Shown piece by piece: positions 6,502 to 7,065 of a DNA stretch of 7,065 nucleotides. The notes beneath the pieces were generated by a model, which saw only the letters and a list, made by a program, of their open reading frames with translations, was not told the DNA's origin and searched no databases. This DNA comes from Actinomycetes bacterium (GTDB lineage: Bacteria > Actinomycetota > Actinomycetes > Mycobacteriales > Mycobacteriaceae): positions 1-7,065 of the forward strand of contig JAHZJY010000028.1 in NCBI GenBank assembly GCA_022600695.1, written 5' to 3'. The position numbers and the translations under genes were made by a program. Numbering within the stretch: position 1 is the first letter of the stretch; every line of letters begins with the position of its first letter.

Positions 6502-6890
6502 TGGACTTCGACGGCGAGGCGGAGCGCGGTTCGCGCTCGCCCCGCGGGGTTTACGACGTGGGCCGCGAGCCCGACCCGCTCTACACCCTGGCCAATGAGC
6601 GCACCTACCTGTCCTGGCTGCGATTCGCGGTCACCCTGCTCGCGGCCGCCGTCGCCATTGACCGACTCTTTCTCGAGCAACCCCGGTTCGACAGTCAGCT
6701 TCTCGCTCTCGGGCTCGTGGGTATCGCCCTCGGCAGCTGCGGCCTCGGCGTGCGGCGCTGGTGGGCCACCGAACTCGCCCTGCGGAAGCGCCGGCCGCTG
6801 CCCGGTTTCGGCGCCCCGCTGCTGAGCATCGTCGCCATCATCCTGGTGGGCCTCGGCGTCATCGCCCTTGTGCTGACACCGCGGGGCTGA
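6483..6890 (+). CDS. DUF202 (YidH-like) small membrane protein
   Basis: A 135-residue protein from the GTG at 6483. A polar, acidic N-terminus leads to the DUF202 hallmark LANERTYLSWLRFAVTLL (NERT at 38-41, with W45 and R47 at the head of helix 1). Hydrophobic helices lie near 43-62, 72-90 and 111-131, with a basic loop between helices 2 and 3 (RRWWATELALRKRRP). The family is widespread and its function is not established. The start is debatable. GTG 6483 fits a leaderless transcript from TACCGT, while ATG 6501 would fit coupling to a short upstream ORF and give 129 residues; GTG 6435 seems too far upstream. It lies 84 bases after gluD on the same strand, so read-through from the glu operon is possible. 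No functional link to glutamate transport is visible. Confidence 0.85.
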   Translation: MAANEVMDFDGEAERGSRSPRGVYDVGREPDPLYTLANERTYLSWLRFAVTLLAAAVAIDRLFLEQPRFDSQLLALGLVGIALGSCGLGVRRWWATELALRKRRPLPGFGAPLLSIVAIILVGLGVIALVLTPRG

Positions 6891-6896
6891 TCGTCG

Positions 6897-7065
6897 TTGA
6901 ACGGGGCCGGGAAACTGTGGGGCGTTCAATACCCGTTCGAACGCAACCACCTGCAGCGTCAGATGACGCTGGCCGGGCTCGGGACCGTTTTCGCCGTTAC
7001 CGCCATCCTTCTCGTCCACGCCCAGTTCGCCGGTGTCGTCGGTATCTCGCTGATCCTCGCCGGTA
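6897..7065 (+). CDS. N-terminus of unidentified membrane protein, cut by window edge
   Basis: A frame with strong G/C third-position bias runs from just after the DUF202 stop to the right edge with no stop codon. From TTG 6897 it gives 56 residues: a short polar lead with WGVQYPFERNH, then a hydrophobic segment near residues 25-41 and the beginning of a second near 47-56. In-frame start choices are only TTG 6897 and ATG 6963; the conserved-looking stretch before the ATG favours TTG, with a weak GGGG about 10 bases upstream. It is in the same frame as the DUF202 gene, separated by one TGA and two codons, and is presumably co-transcribed. Some DUF202 genes occur in tandem pairs, but I do not see the NERT-type signature here, so I leave it unassigned. 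Confidence 0.6.
   Translation, partial: MNGAGKLWGVQYPFERNHLQRQMTLAGLGTVFAVTAILLVHAQFAGVVGISLILAG

Noticed and set aside
6372..7019. Minus-strand open frame over the DUF202 region
   Set aside because: Gln/Glu/Arg/Gly-rich with no motif; the plus strand carries the NERT signature and transmembrane helices.
1..7065. Mobile elements, CRISPR arrays, tRNA or rRNA genes, defence genes
   Set aside because: No transposase-like frame, terminal repeats, repeat-spacer pattern or cloverleaf-type sequence was seen; the window is almost fully occupied by housekeeping and transport genes.

Overview
The window is GC-rich, densely packed chromosomal DNA of actinobacterial type, most likely a mycobacterium or close relative. 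The basis is strong G/C third-position bias, GTG starts, TANNNT promoter-like hexamers placed directly before start codons, and the gene set itself. The block DUF349 protein / four-helix membrane protein / miaB matches, from memory, the Mycobacterium tuberculosis order Rv2731-Rv2732c-Rv2733c. No database search could be run, so names rest on recognised motifs and recalled family sequences.

Layout. Positions 2-973 (+) hold the 3' part of a DUF349 coiled-coil protein whose start lies left of the window. It converges, with only 10 bases between stop codons, on a leftward two-gene unit: miaB (1583-3127, tRNA methylthiotransferase) followed by a small membrane protein (984-1586), joined by an ATGA overlap. 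A short divergent region (3128-3234) carries candidate -10 elements for both directions and two GC-rich dyads. To the right runs gluABCD (3235-6398): ATPase, lipoprotein solute receptor and two permeases of a glutamate-type ABC importer, with very short gaps or overlaps. After an inverted-repeat region around the gluD stop come a DUF202 (YidH-like) membrane protein (6483-6890) and the start of an unidentified membrane protein (6897 to the right edge).

How they work together. GluB, anchored on the outer face of the membrane, would capture glutamate or a related amino acid. GluC and GluD form the channel and GluA drives transport with ATP. MiaB completes the ms2i6A37 modification of tRNAs reading UNN codons. 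The glu operon and miaB share an upstream region but have no evident functional link.

I see no mobile element, CRISPR array, rRNA or tRNA, and no convincing new system. The most interesting signals are small and regulatory: a canonically spaced leaderless-type start for gluA beside a Shine-Dalgarno start, a possible 8-codon upstream ORF whose stop overlaps an in-frame ATG of the DUF202 gene, and two mutually exclusive hairpins at the gluD stop.
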